Shown here: positions 29,788 through 51,167 of the stretch, piece after piece | How the letters are laid out: each line of letters starts with the position of its first letter | Position numbering within the stretch: the stretch's first letter is position 1 | Assembly: GCF_001577835.2 (NCBI RefSeq) | Contig: NC_029543.1 | Location: forward strand, 1,686,199-1,750,198 | Reading direction: 5' to 3' | Source of the DNA: Coturnix japonica | Lineage: Eukaryota; Chordata; Aves; Galliformes; Phasianidae | DNA length: 64,000 nucleotides | Made by a program: the position numbers and the translations under genes | Notes under the pieces: generated by a model | Database searches by the model: none | Seen by the model: only the letters and a program-made list of their open reading frames with translations | What the model was told of the DNA's origin: nothing

Positions 29788-30141
29788 TAGAGATGAAAAT
29801 GAAGTTTGTTTGTTAAAAAAAAAAAAAAACAAAAGAGAGAGAACAAAACCACCAAGCTGCAACATCAACATCCAGCCAGACCAGGCCTCCTCTGGTACCC
29901 CCATCCCCACCTTGACCAACCCACGTCCCTTCCCCAGTTCCCACTGTACTCAGCAGGCAGGAGCAGCCCCTTCCTTCCCTCCTGGTAAGGCCAATAGGAA
30001 TTAGTCTCCTCTTCCCAGTTTGCAGATAGAAGCAAAGCCAAGTTGGTCTCTAGCATCTGTCCATGCCTGGAGAGGGTCCCCAAGGGTCTTGTCCTAGAGG
30101 TGTTGAACTCCACTGTGTCCCCTGCAGTCCCTGGGTGCTGC

Positions 30142-32849
<2,708 letters not shown>

Positions 32850-33083
32850 GGCTGCGAGGAGAAAAGATCAGACCCCATCCCCATGGTTGTGCATCTCCCC
32901 TGAGTCTCACAGCTCACGTGTGTGCAGGTATATGACCGTGCAATCTGTATATCCACACGTGCACCCGCATGTGAGACGTGGGTATGAACACACACACGTT
33001 GCAACCCATATCAGAGCATGTGAGCAACACCTGGCCAAGCCCTACATACCTGCATTCAGGAGGGAGAGCACACGTATGGTCTG

Positions 33084-33101
33084 CACACACACACACACAC
33101 A
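33084..33101. repeat. (CA)9 microsatellite
   Basis: Uninterrupted CA dinucleotides for about 18 bases, in a wider region rich in CACA/TGTG words (32920-33100). Confidence 0.9.
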
Positions 33102-34292
33102 GTCAGGGACGTGGCAGTGTCCCCGCTCTGCTTGCTTCCAGCAGCTGTAACTCCCATATCCTATCCATGGGGCTCCCCATTGGCACCCAGCTATCCCAAC
33201 CCTATCAGGAGGAGCACCCAGACTTGAGCCTCAGCTCAGATCTTCTTTCTGATCCTGTCTAGCATATGTGACAACTGGGAAGATCAGGTTAATCATTTAG
33301 TGTGGCAAATGAACCCCAAGAAAGGTCTCCACCTCTACTCCAATCCCAAAGACTCCCAAAGAATACCAACCAGTTGGTTGACTGACCAGCAATATGGAGG
33401 AGGTGGCCAAAAGGCAGATCAAAACAGCTGAGCTGTTTGTTGGCCAACTGACAAACTGATTAACCAAACCACCAACCCACTGACCGACTGACCACTCGCT
33501 TAACCTCCCACCCAAACCACCCAGCCCACCATCCAACCGACCTCCCATTCTATAGAGCATTGACTCAAGGCTTCTTTGAGCTGGGTTTGAGTTTGGCTGT
33601 CATTAATGGGACATTTAGCCAACCAGCTTGGGATAAAAGGGGAAACTACACCCTATGGTCCTCCCATTGACACCAGCAGCCCCATTGCTGACAATAGGGC
33701 CCTATTGAGCCAGGACATACCTGTGTGAGATCCCAACTCCAATGGGGAACCCTCAGATCCGTCCTGGCCTCTGAATTCCCTTTGGTGTGCAAGACACCGA
33801 GCCTGGCCACCTCCTCCTTTGCGATGCCCTGACCCGAGTGGCAAAGTTTAAACTCCAACAACACATAAACAGTGACCAAGATTGCAAAATCACCCGTGTC
33901 CTGATTGGGGCCGCCAATATGCAATGGCAAAGGGAAGGCCCTTGGGTGCTCCGTAACTTATTAGCCAAATGGTTTTGTCCTCCTATGCCGAGCGGGGCAG
34001 GAGGGGCCTGGGCTGATGGGCGAAGTCCAGGCTCTGTAAGTGCCCATGAACTTTCCCCCACTTTGGGGGTAATATTTCCCTTTTTCAGCTGAGTGCATCA
34101 GCATTAATCACACCCTATAGGCGTTGTGATGTCTGGGGAAGACGTTGACTTGGATTCAACCATATGCTGCTTCTCTATAATATGTGTTAATCCCCACTGA
34201 TGTTCACGATCCTTATGGGCTCAGCTGTGCCTCAGTTTCCCTATGGATCAATGGGATGAGGGGTTCACTGCCTGCCATATCCCTCTCCCTCC

Positions 34293-34396
34293 TATGATGA
34301 TGGTGGGTATCTCACATTGCCTCACCCTCCTATGGTGATGGTGGGTATCTCACATTGCCTCACCCTGCTATGATGATGGTGGGTATCTTATATTGC
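34293..34396. repeat. 38-bp tandem repeat, about 2.7 copies
   Basis: Units start with TATGATGATGGTGGGTATCT at 34293, 34331 and 34369 and differ at only a few positions. The last copy is truncated. Confidence 0.9.
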
Positions 34397-34727
34397 AGCT
34401 GGGGGTTATGGCTTTGGATGGCCATGTCCAGATCCCAGCATAACCCACCCTATAGATCCCTATGGTGCATGACACAGCCAGCCCCCACCTCTCCCTCGTG
34501 CCCAGTGAGCTTATGACCACGCTGCGTGCCACGGGTACAAGGCTACAACATCAGGCTTATCTCCTGCACAACGCACTATGTCCAGGAGGGACCTGTAGGA
34601 TGGAGGGCACCTCCTTCACGCCTCATTTTATGGCCCAACAGCGGAGACGGGAACTCCTTGCACCGAGCAAAGTCCATCCCCTCCTCCCTACCACCACCCT
34701 GCCACCACGCTGCGCTCCCGGCGGTCA

Positions 34728-34746
34728 CCACCAGGGGGCGCTGCAG
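34728..34746 (+). promoter_or_regulatory. Strong CTCF consensus at the MAP2K2 promoter
   Basis: CCACCAGGGGGCGCTGCAG matches the full CTCF consensus almost perfectly. It lies 75 bases upstream of the MAP2K2 start codon in GC-rich promoter sequence. Occupancy is inferred. Confidence 0.65.
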
Positions 34747-34820
34747 CCCCCACCCCCCTATTGGTTCCGCCCCTTTGACTTGATGCTCCGCCCCGCTCGG
34801 CCCGCAGGCGCGGCCCGGCC

Positions 34821-42495
<7,675 letters not shown>

Positions 42496-43900
42496 TGGCC
42501 AAGCCTGGTGTCAGTACATCTGCCTCTGCCACTGTTTCCTGCCCTTCAGTACACAACAGAACTGCCCTTCTTCCTTCTCCCCTGCCCCTTCTCGCATCCC
42601 ACCAGCAAAGCACCATCACTTGGAAATGTTAATCAGCTGCCTCCCCCCCCCCCCACCTCCTTTCCCTCATCCCCATGCAAACATGGGTTTAGTTTCTGTT
42701 GGTCTGGGGGGTGTCCTGGGCCTCTGCTCCAGCTTTGGAGCTCTTTGACACTTGGGAAATGTGCTGCTTATGTTATATTTTTTTTTTCTCTTTTTTTTTT
42801 TTGGTTTTCTTTTTGGAAACATGTTCACTTGGGTTTAAAAGAAAATAAGACGTGTGCACTGGTGTATGTGTGTGTGTGTGTGAGCTGGTGGCAGGGGATG
42901 GGCAGGGGGCTGTGGGGAGGGGGCTTTGTCTGCTCCTGGGCTTAGAGCATGGAGAGGGGAGACACCTCACAGTATCTCCAGCCATGGCAGGTGCTGTGCC
43001 ATAAGGCTGTGGCATTGCTTAGGGCTGAGCTGGGTGCTGGACTCTCTGTGGGTAAGAGGGAGGAGGCACTTGTGGTTTGACTTCTGTTGTTAATTGGGTT
43101 GTTTTACAGCCTGTTCTGGTGCACTGATGAATTGTCTCGAGCTTCTGAGTGCAGGCTGAGCTGCTGGCTCAGATGGGAAAGTTGGGCTCTGCTGTCCCTC
43201 CTGCTTCACAACACCCTGCTCAGCCCCTTGCAGTGCAGGCAGCAGGGTTTGGTGCCTTGGGCAGGATCCATCCCTGGGTTTGCTGTGCCTCAGGCAGAGC
43301 AATCCTGAAGACCCCTCTGGACTGCAGGCTTTCCCCCCTCCAGCTGCCCCCCACCTTCCCAAGCCAAGGTCTGGCACTATGTGGGTTTGGTGGCAGTTGG
43401 GACCATGGAGGGGCTGAGTCTTGCTGGGGGGGTTCAGCCTTCTCATGCTCTGTCCTAAAGTTTTAAGGTTTTTAAAGGCTCCCTTGTGCCCTCTACGCTC
43501 TTTACCCTACACCTGGGCTGCTGCGTGTCCTCCTGCCTCAGGAAGGATGAGGGCTCTGTTGATGTCAGGGATGAACCATCACCATACATTCACCCCCATC
43601 CCCTCAGGGCTGATTATGCCTTAAAGCCTCATCTCCTAAAGGGGCAGGCCTGGTATTATCACCCTTCAGAAGGAAATATGTTGCCTTCTTAACCCCATTC
43701 ACAGCCCCATCCCCATTGCCTGGCTGGGGTAGGGGGGCTGGCAGCAAAATGCACTGGGCAGTTACTGTTGTTTTTTTGCCTCTTAGGTTCCAGGTGGGGA
43801 GGTGGGCAATTCATAAAGTGTCAGGGTTTATTTGTGGCTTTTTGAGCATTTTGTTTTATTTTCTAACTAAATATTTTCATCATGGAAAAAAAATAATAAT

Positions 43901-43906
43901 AATAAA
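43901..43906 (+). terminator. MAP2K2: Poly(A) signal of MAP2K2
   Basis: AATAAA at the end of an AAT-repeat, about 1.4 kb after the stop codon. I see no earlier AATAAA in the 3' UTR. The 3' UTR (42496 to about 43925) contains a T-rich tract (42777-42815) and a short TG repeat (42865-42881). Confidence 0.75.
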
Positions 43907-43929
43907 AGGCACTTTACATTTACAGGCCT

Positions 43930-44855
43930 ATTCTCTTCTGATTTCTCCTGCTCAGCTTTAACTCCTGTGTGCCCAGACTCTGGCAGCTCCTCATGGAACA
44001 GATCCCCCCCAATTATCCTGGCACTGGGCTGCCCTGTCCCAGCAGGATGGATGTGAGCAATAAGGAAGGCACTGTGCCATAAATCCTCCTCTAGGGTTGC
44101 TGGATGCTGAGTGTATTCATTATAGAGTGAGGCTGAGCTTAGCTGGGAGCCCTGGCCTCATCCAACCTTGGAGTTATACCCCTGCAGAGACCCCATCAGT
44201 GTGGGGTTTGGGGGACCCCCATTGCCTGGCATGGTGCCTGGCACCTCTTGCAGGTGGTATTGGATTATTCCCATCTTCAGGAGAGATCTGGGGGCACTGA
44301 GGGCTGCCTTTAGGGCATCCTAGTGTAATCCCTGCCTATCTCAGCATTCCTTGGGTGCTGTAGAGGCTCCGCAATGTGCCCTTAGGGTACCCCAGAGCCA
44401 GTGGGATGCCTCATGTGCTCTGCAGTGGATTCTATCAAACACTCAGAGCAACTTGGTGTGAATTAAGATGCAGGTGATCTCATGGCCTTGTATTGCCCGT
44501 TTTCCCCCTAGGCAACCATGGCTGGACTCTTCACTCTGTGCTGCTTCTCAGGATGATGCTGTGGCGTATGCATTGGTGAGCAACCCCCTTGCTGTCCCCC
44601 TCTACCACCCCAATCTGACACACTCTACCCCATAAGCATAAGTACATTAGCAATAAGAAGAGGGCAAAGAGGCAGTGTGACCCCAAAGCTATGCCCCGTC
44701 CCCATATACTGCCACAATGAGTATCTCTTGTGGTTCCCAATGCTTTTCCCCATTGATTTCCCAATCTTTTCCCCTCCCCTATCCCCGTTTCCATACCCAC
44801 CGAGCCAGCAGGTGCCGCTATGCGGCTCCACTATGCTGTAGAGCATCCACTGAGC
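43930..44855. other. Intergenic, no gene seen
   Basis: Unique sequence downstream of MAP2K2 with no recognisable exon. It leads into the left arm of the inverted repeat; weak similarity to the far side of the right arm may extend to about 44770. Confidence 0.5.
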
Positions 44856-45226
44856 TCTGGCTAAGCAGGACCTCGTACAGCAGTGAGATGATGCTATGAT
44901 ACTGGCCTAGGAAATGGGTTCAGCTCCACAGCATCAGGGCGGCTCCTGCTTCATTTCTCCCCCCAGCTGAGCCTTCCCCCATCAGCTCCTGAAAGGGAGC
45001 CTGAGGCTCAGCAGAGATGCAGCAATGCAAGGATGCACTGATGTCCCCCCCCCCTACACCTCTCTATTCCAGCATTGCCCCTCATAGCCAGGGGTCAGCA
45101 GGGAAACAGCACCTGGATGCCAACAGCGAGCCAAGAAACGTGATGTTGATGCTGAAGTGTCCTTAAATAGAACCATCTGCTCCACTCTTTGTCACAACAG
45201 TAGGAGTTATGGATGAGGTGTCAGCC
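44856..45226 (+). repeat. Left arm of a large imperfect inverted repeat
   Basis: This arm is the reverse complement of 45880-46260. Shared words in order include TCTGGCTAAGCAGG/TCTGGTTGCAGG, ATGATGCT, CTGGCCTAGGAAATGGG, CAGCTGAGCCTTCCCC, GGCTCAGCAGAGATGCAGCA, CAGCACCTGGATGC, GCCAAGAAACGTGA and CCATCTGCTCCACTCTTTGT. Matching is strongest (around 90%) over 45110-45210 and lower outward. I recognise no transposon family or coding frame. Confidence 0.85.
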
Positions 45227-45879
45227 CGTCACCCTCTTAGATCCCCCCAGGGTAACGTGGGATACCTGAGCTTCTTTGTAGGTAACCCCAGAAGCAGCAG
45301 TGAGTGACTCAATGTACCCTATAATCATACCTGTGTGAGCCCCCCAACCTCAATGGGTATCTCCTGCCCCAGCCCCAAGGCAAGTGGCTGCTCCCCAAAT
45401 CCAGGCAGGCTCAGAGAAGGACCCCCATGGCATTGAGGCACCCACAGGAGCAGCTCTGATCCCATCTCCCGACGCCTCTGCTGGGAGCAAGCAGCGGGCA
45501 GGCAGCCAGCAATGGTGGGAGGAGAACAGATTGTCCATAAAACAGGCACTGTGCAAAGCGGGATCCCCCACAAACCTCACCTTGGAGATGGGGCCGATTC
45601 AGAGGAGCTGGGTGTCCCCGTAATCACATCAGGGTGGGTGTGTTCTCGTCCCTTAACCCAGCTCAGCCCTCCTGGGGTGTCACAGCAGTATGAACAGCCT
45701 TTCTCTATGCACAACTGGCAAAAGGCTGGCAGCACTCCGTGGGAGGGCAGGCGGGATGCGAGCAGCTTCTTCCTGCCCCTGAAGACTGAGCCTCCGTCTG
45801 CTCAGGAACGGAGCGAGCAGAGCTTGAGCTGGGCTGTGAAAGGGAGTGGTGGTGAGCAGAGCCAGGAAATCCAGCACGC

Positions 45880-46260
45880 CAGGCTGACACTTCATCTCTA
45901 ACTCCTACTGTTGTGACAAAGAGTGGAGCAGATGGTTCTGTTTAAGGACACTTCGCCGGCATCAACGTCACGTTTCTTGGCTCAGCATCAGCATCCAGGT
46001 GCTGCCTTTCTAGAGGGATGACCCCTGGATATAGGGGGATAGAAGGGGGTGTGGGGAGTCCTGGGTTAGGGGGGAACATCGCAGCACATCCTTGTATTGC
46101 TGCATCTCTGCTGAGCATCAGGTTCCCCTTTGGGAGCTGGGTGGGGAAGGCTCAGCTGGGGTGAGAAGTGAAGCAGGAGCAGCCCTGCTGCTGGGGAGCT
46201 GAGCCCATTTACCAGGCCAGCATCATTTTGCTGCTGTATGAGCTCCTGCAACCAGAGCCA
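45880..46260 (-). repeat. Right arm of a large imperfect inverted repeat
   Basis: Inverted partner of 44856-45226, separated by about 650 bases of unrelated spacer (45227-45879). The innermost matches are TGACACTTCATC (45883) against GATGAGGTGTCA on the left. The outermost are the CATACAGCAG/CGTACAGCAG words. Small indels occur in both arms. Confidence 0.85.
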
Positions 46261-49010
46261 GGATGGAAATAGAGAAGGGACAGCCCTGGCCAAGCACCAT
46301 CTTTACCCTGGCACAGGTGAAGTAAATACTCACCCAGCATCACATCACCTGCTGCTCCACGCGGCTCTGCTCCCAGCCCCGCTAATTGCAGCGTTCTCAC
46401 TTCACGCTGATGGACATGATAAGATTAGTGATTACAGAAATCTCATACGGCAATTGGATTGAATTGGGAGGCTGCGTGAAGGAAATTGGACTGAGCTGCA
46501 AATAGGAATTAATTATAACCTGGCAGCAGTGAGATCTGAGGGTTTGAATTGATGTGTTTCTGTATATTGACACGTTGCCCTGCGCTACCTTTGGCTTTGT
46601 CCTGGTGCAAGGAGCTTCAGTATGGTGACGTGTGGCTGCCTCTGCTCCAACGCCAGCTTTGAGCAGCCCCAAGAGCTCAGGGAGAGGTTAAGGGGGCTGT
46701 CATTGAGCCTGGCCATGGCACATCTATGGGGTGAGCACTGCCCAGGGCTCCCAGCCCTCCCCTCCTGCCAGCGGGCTCCATTATCTGCATTGCCATGGCA
46801 ATGGAGCCAGGCTGATGCTCTTTGTGGCGTGTCCAGTGCAATCTCCATGCACTGCCCATGCTGGGGGGGAAGATCCAACCATGATAGTGGATGCAGCCCC
46901 ACATCCTCATTGTGCTTAAATGTGGGTCAGGGGCCTTTCAAGAAACCCAGAACTCAGGGTCTGATCCCCCCCATGCAAGGACTCCCCCCAGCCTGTACCA
47001 GAGCTATAACACAACTCACAGCCCATGGGCAAAGCACAGAGCTCAGGCAGCAGCCCCACATCTCTGTATCGATCGGTGCCTGTCTGAACTGATACGAAAA
47101 CGTTGGCCAGCAGCTGGTGGTGTCGAACGGATCCTCCTGTCTGCTTTGTTTGTGCCATTTGTTTCCCCTCCCACCTGAGCCTGCTTTGATAGGTTGGGCA
47201 TTTTGCAAACCTGTCAGAGGCAGCATTGAAAACTCCAGCAGGCAGCTGGAAAAGAACTGGCCCAGAGGGGAAAGGCTGGGAGAACAGCTTTACACCACAA
47301 TACATCCTCAGCCACTTCTCTCATCCATCCCTGTAGCCACAGATTTGGGGGGGGGGGGGGGGTGTCACCAGTCTTGCAGCTGTGTGTGACCCAACCAAGC
47401 CATCCTTGGGCTTTGGGATGTATTAATTTCCTCTGCCAAATTCCTCCAGAGGAGATGGGAAAGGCTGAGCTACGATCCATCCCATGGCTCCAGATCCGTG
47501 TCAGCTTCAAAACATGAGAGCAAAGCTTGTGTGGAAAAGCAAAACAACCTGAGCCTGAGCCCTGGGGCTGCAGTGACAGCAGCACAGCCAGCCCTGGGGA
47601 AAGCCTGCAAGCAGCTGCTTCTGTGCTGGCTCTCATCAAACCTGCAAATGCCTCAGGGCTGGAAAAGAGCTTCAAGCCTTCCCTATTGCTAATAGGATCC
47701 CCCCAGGGCTTGGCCTCCCCATAGCTTGAGGTGCTCACAGCCTGATGTCCCCATGGCTTGAGGTGCCCAGAGCCCACAGTCAGCAGCCAATGGGGCCAAA
47801 ACGTTTGCCTCTGGTTTTTCCCTCTCACCTGATGTGTCTATGAGGAACTGTGAGATTCAATTAACTTCTGTTTTCCTCCCGCTTAACAGTGGGAGTCTCT
47901 CTCCCTGCTTTAAAACAGACATGCTGCCACGGAAGACAAATGCTTGCAATAAAGATGAGGAGTGTGTAAGCCAGAGGGAGGCCGATACTCACATACAGCT
48001 GCAAGGTGGGTTCATTTTGCCCTGCGCCCACCAACACAGCACTGCTCCCATTGCTCACAGCCTGAAGTGATGCTCAGGGATCAAGCTACAGCTGGGGCAG
48101 CCCCACAGTGCCCAGAGCCCTGCAGCCCCCGCAACTGGACCAGGCAGCCAAGATGTTGCCAAGCAACAGGAAAGAAGCTCTTTTTTTTTTATTATTATTA
48201 TTATTATTTAACCAAAATCAAGAGCTTTATCAAGGGGTGCTGTGAGGCCAACCCCTGCTCCAAATATCTGCAGGGGGTGGTAAACATAGGGACCCCAATT
48301 ACCCCAGGTAATCAATGGGTCCTGGCTGGACCCCCACCCTGACCATCCCACAGCTCTCATTGCAGCCCAGCCCCAGCTCAGGGTTTAACCCCAGGCTTTG
48401 GAAGCTGCATATATCTCTCTTCTAACAACTCCATTAGTAATTCAGAGCTAAATCTTCCCCCACCAGCCGCCCCTCTGACTGCTTCCCATGCTTTGCATAC
48501 TGAGCACTTGAGGGATTTTTCAGGCTGACCCCATCCACCCCATTCCAAACTAACTCAATCAGACTCATTTGACTGCGAACTGCTGTAGCTTTTACACCTC
48601 TACAAGAGGGGGGGGTAACAACAACCCTACTTTAATTTCCTGCCAAGTTCTCACCACGCTGCTTTCTGTGCCCTGTGGGGCTGGGAGGAAGGGAGGGCGG
48701 ATCTGTTTAGTCGTTCCTATTCTTTATTTCGACTAAAAATGACAAATTATTAGGATGGTGGAAATGAGAAAAATGGCATTTAGGCTGCAGGCAAACCTCC
48801 CTCTTTGCTTTCAACCGGTGCTCGTTAGAGGTGGGTTGAGAGATGGAAGGCAGGGAAAGAAAGGAAAGCAGAATAAGCTGTTGGCCTAGAACAGCTTAGG
48901 GGAGTAGGGGGGTGGGATGCTGTCCCCACTGATTCCCATTACAGGGGGTCAGCAGCACATGGGATAATAGAAAGCAAGGGAGCATCAGGAGCTGGGCACC
49001 ACTTGTTTTA
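46261..49010. other. Intergenic, no gene seen
   Basis: No recognisable exon. Noted: an AT-rich patch at 46385-46560 (TTGGATTGAATTGGGAGGC, GAATTAATTATAACC), a run of 16 G at 47347-47362, an A/T simple repeat at 48181-48210, and an AT-rich non-repetitive patch at 48715-48790 (TTTCGACTAAAAATGACAAA). The 46385 and 48715 patches could be regulatory. Confidence 0.5.
48181..48210. repeat. T10 plus (ATT)n simple repeat
   Basis: Ten T followed by six ATT-type units. On the minus strand this is (AAT)n then A10, the form of a retroposon or polyadenylated tail, but no flanking element is recognisable. Confidence 0.85.
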
Positions 49011-49017
49011 GAAAGAC

Positions 49018-49023
49018 TTTATT
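49018..49023 (-). terminator. C2CD4C: Probable poly(A) signal of C2CD4C
   Basis: AATAAA on the minus strand in the context TGCAATAAAGTC, about 2.1 kb after the C2CD4C stop. No other minus-strand AATAAA is obvious between. This implies a long 3' UTR (about 49000-51167). Confidence 0.55.
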
Positions 49024-49069
49024 GCACTAAAAAGGGGAAGTCATTTGTAAACAAACATTCCATTAATTA

Positions 49070-49072
49070 ATA

Positions 49073-49103
<31 letters not shown>

Positions 49104-49104
49104 T
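49070..49104. repeat. (TA)n microsatellite in the probable C2CD4C 3' UTR
   Basis: Alternating TA with one TG step, about 33 bases, followed by a T run. Confidence 0.85.
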
Positions 49105-51167
49105 ATTTTTTTTCCACTCCAAAAAAGAAAAGCATTGTTAAATCCAGCCACAGAAATATCATAAAGCAGGAACGTTAGAAAAGGGCTACAAGGAGGAAGG
49201 GCCCCTCTGGGACTCCACATCCACCCTCCCAGCCATCACAGCAGCAAATCCCAAGGCTCAGCCAGTCCTGGGACAGGTGAGGGACAGGGGGTGGCACAAA
49301 CTCTTAGCCCTCAGTTCTCCCCTATGGAGACAAAGAGCAGCTCCCAGCCCTGCTCTCATCCTCCTAACCCCCCTCCATCCCAAAACCTAAAGACACACAG
49401 CACAGCCCTACCATGGGGGTGAAGGGGGCTGTGGCATCCCCAGCTCTTTGTGAGCACTGAAACCTTTGCATTGCTCCTCCCCCCATCTCCTGGCCACCAG
49501 CTGGGTGTCCCCTATGCCCAGCAGAGTCCTCCTGCCCCTCATACCAGGGGATGAAGGAAGAGCAAGGTTGGGCAGCCCTTGGTTGTTCCTGGGGGAGAGC
49601 AATGGGGAGCAGCAGGTTGGATATCCCCAGTGGCAAAGGGATGTGTCTGTTCCTCACGTCCTGCACGGTTTGTTTTCAGCCACAAGCTCAACAAACAGCC
49701 ACGATCACCCCCCAGTTCCCCCCCCCCCCAAACCCCGACATGCAAACAGCAACCAGAACCATGCCTCGTATACCTGAAACATATTTACAGACAGAAGTAA
49801 AACACGCTGGGAAAGATCAGCCTCAGATATAAATAGCCAACACTGAAATCTGCCATCTGCTGCAAAGGACAAGGAAGGAACATCAACCACCACCAACAGA
49901 GGTTGACACAGAGGGACACATGTGCGTGTGTCCACACGTGTTGGAAGGGGGCAGAGAGGAGCAATGCTATTTCTGCTCCTTATCACAAAAAACATGCAGG
50001 TAACACCACACCAAAATACAATAAAGTGGCTGTTTCAGCCACCTGCGGATAACCTAACCTTGGATATCCCCCATTCTGGTATCTCCGGGCAGTGCTGGGA
50101 GTCAATGTGCCAACACAGCCCTGTTTGGGGACTGGGTCCCACCAGCTGTGGGGGTTTTGTGACCCCAGGGCCATGTATCTCTCTATGGGTGGGTGGGTGG
50201 GGGGTGCAGAAGCTCCCGAGCCCCTCACCCATGAGTGCTCAGGGAGGACAGAATTAGGGAGGGCAGCCCAGATCCCAGCCTGCTCTGGTGCCACCCATCC
50301 CCAATGCCGTGCAGCACTTGGGAAGGCAGGGGGTGCTGCTCCTGTTGCATGAGCTCTGCTGGGATGTTGCCCCAGCGTGCATGCTCACCCCTGTGGCCAT
50401 GTGTCCCCCAGCAGCAGTAGCAGCCCCTATTAGCAACCATCTGGGTTTGGGTAAATCCAAATGCCTCTGAAGTTCCTGCAGCTGTTATCCATGGGGGATG
50501 GTGGGGGGGGAGGGATCAGTATCCAGGGGATCAGGACAGTAGGGCATCCCAGAGGCAGTGGGGTGGCAGGCAGAGCTGACCTGCACACCCTATGGGGTCC
50601 CAGGAAGGGACTTAAAAAGACCACAGGTGTGAATCAGCCACAGATCCACCTCCCAGGGACCCCAACCAGGTTCCTGGGTCACCTCTGCAGCATTTTCTCT
50701 GCTGTTTCCAAGACTACAAAGCTTGACTTTTAAATGAAAGCCAAGGTCGATGCCATCATCTGACTCCAGGAGCTAAGGCTTGGAGAGAGGTGGCAATAAG
50801 AATGCTGCAGAGCTCTACACACATCCAACCTTTGTGCTGGCCAGCTGGAGACCATGGGAACCAGAAAGGGAAGAGCCCAGCAGGTTGACATCCATCCATC
50901 CGAAGGGGACACGGGGCAGGTGGCTCCTGTTGTGCTCCAGGAGCCGCAGCCCCAGGCAGGGAGCTGGAACAGAAGGGAGATGCTGGCACAGGAGGGCTGC
51001 ATCCGGCAGCTCCGCTCCTGGGGACCTGGCCCTGCATCCCTGAGCTCTGCCACGGCCCTGGCCCTTCTTTGGGGACCCTTCCAAGCCCTACTTCAAAGGG
51101 GCCAGGGCTGACCCAAGCCCTCCCGTGCCCCAGCCCCACGGGCACGCTCCCTGTAGGGCTGCTGGTC

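Larger units (their letters stand above)
32850..34727. other. CREB3L3-MAP2K2 head-to-head intergenic region
   Basis: It contains the likely CREB3L3 promoter side (32850-33200, with a possible noncoding exon ending at 33050 before GTATGT on minus), CA-rich stretches, an ACTGACCAAC-rich low-complexity patch (33360-33545), and unassigned unique sequence at 33640-34090. That unique part has one 101-codon open frame on plus (33787-34092) that I cannot assign to any family. Three copies of a 38-bp repeat follow. No further gene is supported. Confidence 0.5.

Noticed and set aside
44808-44830. Possible CTCF site CCAGCAGGTGCCGCTATG
   Set aside because: The G-run core is broken (GGTGCC rather than GGGGGC), so it falls well short of the other matches.
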